Notes under the pieces: model-generated
What the model saw: only the letters and a program-made list of their open reading frames with translations
What the model was told of the DNA's origin: nothing
Database searches by the model: none
Position numbers and translations under genes: made by a program
In this document: piece after piece, positions 61,292 through 64,000 of the stretch
Numbering within the stretch: position 1 is the first letter of the stretch
Layout: every line of letters begins with the position of its first letter
Assembly: GCF_005144885.1 (NCBI RefSeq)
Contig: NZ_CP039690.1
Span: forward strand, 4,787,001-4,851,000
From: Phreatobacter stygius
GTDB lineage: Bacteria > Pseudomonadota > Alphaproteobacteria > Rhizobiales > Phreatobacteraceae
DNA length: 64,000 nucleotides
Reading direction: 5' to 3'

Positions 61292-62740
61292 ATGGATCTC
61301 GATCACGACGCTTGCTACCGGGCCATCAGCCTGCGCGATGCCCGTTTCGACGGGCGGCTGTTCACCGCCGTCAAGACCACCGGCATCTACTGCCGGCCGA
61401 TCTGTCCTGCGCGCACGCCGCGCTCCGAGAACATCATCTTTTTTGGCACCGCCGCTGCGGCGCAGGAGGCTGGCTTTCGCCCTTGCCTGCGCTGCCGGCC
61501 GGAGACGGCGCCGGATCTCGGTGCCTGGCGGGGCACGTCGAACAGTGTCTCGCGTGCGCTGGCCCTGATCGAGCTGGGCGCGCTCGATTCCGGCGATGTC
61601 GAAGCCTTGGCCGGCCGGCTCGGGCTTGGCGAACGGCAGCTCCGCCGCTTGTTCCGCCAGCATCTCGGCGCCTCGCCGATTGCGGTCGCCCAGACCCGCC
61701 GGGTGCTGCTGGCCAAGCAGCTCATTCATGAGACGCGCCTGCCCATGGCCGAGATCGCCTTTGCCTCGGGTTTCGGCAGCATTCGCCGTTTCAACGAGAC
61801 CTTCCTTGCGTTGTTCGGCCGGCCACCCGGCGATCTCCGGCGCCGCGCCGGACCCGACATATCCGCGGGATCTCAAGGCGAGGTCAGCCTGCGTCTCCGC
61901 TACCAGCCGCCCTATGACTGGCCGGCCATGCTGGCTTTCCTGTCGGCCCGCGCCATTGCCGGCATCGAGCATGTCGAAGGCCAGACCTACTGGCGCAGCA
62001 TCGCGCTCGACGGCGTGCAAGGGGTCCTGTCGGTCAGCCCGGCGGACGGCAACGCGCTCGCCGCGACCATTCGTTTTCCCAGGCTGTCGGCCTTGCCGGC
62101 GATCATTGCCAGGCTCAGGCGCGTTTTCGATCTGGCCGCCGATCCGCGGGCCATCACCGCCCACCTCGCCGAAGATCCGGCGCTGGCGCCGCTGGTCTCG
62201 GCCCGGCCGGGGCTGCGCGTGCCGGGCGCCTGGGACGGTTTCGAGCTGGCGATGCGGGCGGTCCTCGGGCAGCAGATCACGGTCGCCGCCGCCATCCGGC
62301 TCGCCGGCCGGCTGGTTCAGGCCCATGGCATGCCGCTCGCCGAACCGACGGGCCATTTGACCCATGTCTTCCCGACGCCCGACGTTCTCGCGGTTGCCGA
62401 CCTGAGGACCCTCGGCATGCCCGCGAGCCGTGCCGCGACGCTCTCCGCGGTCGCCGCCGCGGTGGTTGCCGACCCCGACCTGTTCGGCGCAACCCGCGAG
62501 CTCGACGAGGCCGTTGACCGGCTGCGTGCCATCAAGGGTGTCGGTCAATGGACGGCGCACTACATCGCGCTTCGCCAGTTGCGCGAGCCGGACGCCTTTC
62601 CGGCCGCCGATATCGGCCTCATGCGCGCCATGGCCGATCAGGACGGCCGGCGGCCGGCGGCAAACGAACTGATGGCGCGGGCCGAGCGGTGGCGGCCATG
62701 GCGCGCCTATGCCGCCCAGCATCTCTGGGCATCCGAATAG
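61292..62740 (+). CDS. Ada-AlkA fusion: methyl-sensing regulator with 3-methyladenine DNA glycosylase
   Basis: A 482-residue three-part protein. The N-terminal Ada zinc domain has C34, C38, C65 and C68 (GIYCRPICPARTP and RPCLRC); C34 corresponds to the phosphotriester methyl acceptor. An AraC-type HTH follows (residues about 110-190, GLGERQLRRLFRQHLG, MAEIAFASGFGSIRRF). The C-terminal AlkA glycosylase domain ends with the helix-hairpin-helix KGVGQWTAHYIALR and the catalytic Asp in AADIGL. It excises alkylated bases and controls the adaptive response. ATG 61292 is preferred; ATG 61211 would extend it into the inverted repeat. Confidence 0.9.
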   Translation: MDLDHDACYRAISLRDARFDGRLFTAVKTTGIYCRPICPARTPRSENIIFFGTAAAAQEAGFRPCLRCRPETAPDLGAWRGTSNSVSRALALIELGALDSGDVEALAGRLGLGERQLRRLFRQHLGASPIAVAQTRRVLLAKQLIHETRLPMAEIAFASGFGSIRRFNETFLALFGRPPGDLRRRAGPDISAGSQGEVSLRLRYQPPYDWPAMLAFLSARAIAGIEHVEGQTYWRSIALDGVQGVLSVSPADGNALAATIRFPRLSALPAIIARLRRVFDLAADPRAITAHLAEDPALAPLVSARPGLRVPGAWDGFELAMRAVLGQQITVAAAIRLAGRLVQAHGMPLAEPTGHLTHVFPTPDVLAVADLRTLGMPASRAATLSAVAAAVVADPDLFGATRELDEAVDRLRAIKGVGQWTAHYIALRQLREPDAFPAADIGLMRAMADQDGRRPAANELMARAERWRPWRAYAAQHLWASE

Positions 62741-62753
62741 GCGCTGCCGCTGC

Positions 62754-63971
62754 TCAGGCCGGCGGCGGCCGACCGGCAAGGCCGGTCTCGTTGGTCGGCT
62801 TGGACATCAGCGACAAGGCCGGCGCAAGCCCGGCGAACAGCGGCAGCGCCGCGCCCCCCAGTGCCGGCGTCTCCAGATCGACCTCGGCTTGCAGGATCGG
62901 GATCCGGCGCGGCCCGGCCGGAATGCCGTCGGCCGCGAGCCTGCGCATCAGGCCGGCAAGCAGCGGCTCCGGAATGATGCCGCCAATCACGATCGCCTGC
63001 GGATCGAGCAGGTTCGACACGATCACCGAGGCGGTGCGCAGGTGGCGGGCGGCGAGGTCCATCCAATCTCCGAGCGCCGGCGCGCTTGATGCCAGCGCCT
63101 GGACATCGACCTGGGCTTCGCCTTCGGCGAGGCCGCCAAGGGCAGCCTGGGCCGCCGACAGCGAAGCATAACGTTCGAGGCAGCCACGGTTGCCGCAGGC
63201 GCAGGCGCGGCCGCCGGGATCGACAACGACATGGCCGAGTTCGCCGGCGCGTCCGGCGCTGCCACGATAGGGGTGGCCGGACAGGATCATGCCGCCGCCG
63301 ACGCCGACGCCGACATAGATGTAGAAGAAATCGCGCAGGCGCCGGCCGACGCCATAGAGCTGTTCGCCGACCGCAGCGGCGGTCGCGTCGTTTTCCACCA
63401 GCACCGGCATGTCCAGGCTCTCGGCGAGCCGTGCGGTGATCGGAAAATCCTGCCAGGCCGGCATGGAGCTCGGGCCGAAGGCGACCGGCGCGCCGTCCTC
63501 GAACACCATGGGCATGGCGACGCCGGCGCCCCAGATGCGTTCGCGCGCCGCGCCTTCCTTGGCCGCCATGGCGCGAACCGTCCGGGCGATGACCGGCAGC
63601 ACGGCATCAGGCTTCAGGCCGTCGATCGCGATGGTCGACTGATGGCGCTGGCGGCCGGACAGATCGACCAGCACGACGACCAGCCGGCGATGATCGATCG
63701 ACAGGCCGAAGGTGAAGCCGCCCTCGGGATTAAGCGCCAGATCGAGCGCCGGCGCGCCCCGGCCGCCCTGGCGCCGGCCCTCTTCGCGCAGCATGCCGGC
63801 GGCCGCAAGCTCCTCGGCGATGTTCGAGATGGTCTGCACGGAAAGGCCGGTGCGGCGGGTGATGTCGGCGCGTGACAAAGGCCCGTGCAGCCGGATGGTC
63901 TCCAAGACCACGCGACGGTTGAAGGCGCGCGCATGGCCGAGATTGGTGCCGCCGCCCGTGGATGTCGCCAT
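62754..63971 (-). CDS. ROK-family transcriptional regulator
   Basis: A 405-residue ROK repressor. An N-terminal winged helix (residues about 15-60, GPLSRADITRRTGLSVQTIS) precedes the ROK sugar-kinase-like domain with ENDATAAAVGEQLYG, GVGVGGGMILSGHPYRGSAG and the zinc motif CACGNRGCLER. A kinase-like fold with wHTH normally indicates a sugar-responsive repressor. It is convergent with the Ada-AlkA gene (13-nt gap); its target genes may lie beyond the right edge. Confidence 0.9.
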   Translation of the reverse strand: MATSTGGGTNLGHARAFNRRVVLETIRLHGPLSRADITRRTGLSVQTISNIAEELAAAGMLREEGRRQGGRGAPALDLALNPEGGFTFGLSIDHRRLVVVLVDLSGRQRHQSTIAIDGLKPDAVLPVIARTVRAMAAKEGAARERIWGAGVAMPMVFEDGAPVAFGPSSMPAWQDFPITARLAESLDMPVLVENDATAAAVGEQLYGVGRRLRDFFYIYVGVGVGGGMILSGHPYRGSAGRAGELGHVVVDPGGRACACGNRGCLERYASLSAAQAALGGLAEGEAQVDVQALASSAPALGDWMDLAARHLRTASVIVSNLLDPQAIVIGGIIPEPLLAGLMRRLAADGIPAGPRRIPILQAEVDLETPALGGAALPLFAGLAPALSLMSKPTNETGLAGRPPPA

Positions 63972-64000
63972 CGCGTCTGAACCCTGTTGCCACGCCGCCG

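Noticed and set aside
1-64000. CRISPR array, tRNA or rRNA genes, insertion sequences, integrase or phage genes
   Set aside because: No regularly spaced repeats, no cloverleaf-like sequences noticed in the gaps, and no transposase or integrase motifs among the open frames.

Overview
The window is about 64 kb of GC-rich (mid-60s %) chromosomal DNA, densely packed with short-gap or overlapping operons. Gene content (IalB-family protein, RTX protein, Pit with a DUF47 partner, many TRAP and ABC uptake systems, GntR/IclR/AraC/LysR regulators beside catabolic genes) points to an alphaproteobacterium, most likely of the Hyphomicrobiales (Bosea/Phreatobacter-like). That placement is inference from gene style, not from a marker gene. 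No rRNA, tRNA, CRISPR array, integrase, transposase or phage gene was seen.

Layout. 1-3087: a VOC-family ring-cleaving dioxygenase cut by the left edge, an IalB-family protein, and a CDF metal exporter divergent from a MerR regulator across a MerR-type promoter with a 19-bp spacer. 3188-4905: a tandemly duplicated cassette holding four short secreted-protein genes, each cassette with its own leader and terminator. 4950-11702: a PaiB-like protein, an HSL-type esterase and a Dpp-type oligopeptide ABC importer. 11849-13839: a hydroxyacid dehydrogenase divergent from an AraC regulator. 14202-15989: an exported protein with four LCCL domains and a C-terminal OmpA domain. 16320-21605: an MFS importer, CDA-fold deaminase, ATZ/TRZ-type amidohydrolase, GntR regulator and Asp/Glu/hydantoin racemase, with near-identical 10-bp palindromes before the first gene and before the regulator.

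21799-24713: an NTF2-like protein, an Arg/Asp-rich secreted protein, an RTX protein and a LysR regulator. 23811-32575: an eight-gene minus-strand operon (substrate-binding protein, ATPase, permease, FAD oxidoreductase, CaiB-type CoA-transferase, crotonase, 7Fe ferredoxin, LysR) divergent from a second amidohydrolase. It reads as import, oxidation, CoA activation and hydration of an unknown acid. 32804-35397: an MFS protein, a DUF190 protein and two adjacent CrcB fluoride-channel genes. 35553-36122: a histone H1-like basic protein.

36433-48860: two TRAP systems flank an IclR-led plus-strand operon of SCP-x-type thiolase, acyl-CoA synthetase and a double PCC/DUF296 protein, followed by an SDR; this looks like a carboxylic-acid degradation island. 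49133-55738: a Liv-type ABC importer ending in an AMP-dependent acyl-CoA ligase. 56047-58306: an AraC regulator and an AmpG/RhtX-like MFS transporter. 58341-60461: DUF47, Pit and Nudix genes. 60613-62740: Ogt divergent from an Ada-AlkA fusion, separated by a long inverted repeat that contains the ogt start. 62754-63971: a ROK-family regulator.

Overall this is mostly a nutrient-scavenging region: five multi-component importers (Dpp, Ssu/Tau-type, two TRAP, Liv) and several MFS carriers, most paired with their own regulator and with CoA-linked or hydrolytic enzymes. The least explained parts are the duplicated secreted-protein cassette, the LCCL-OmpA protein, the FAD/CoA-transferase operon and the PCC-domain gene. 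All functions are read from sequence motifs and family knowledge without database searches.
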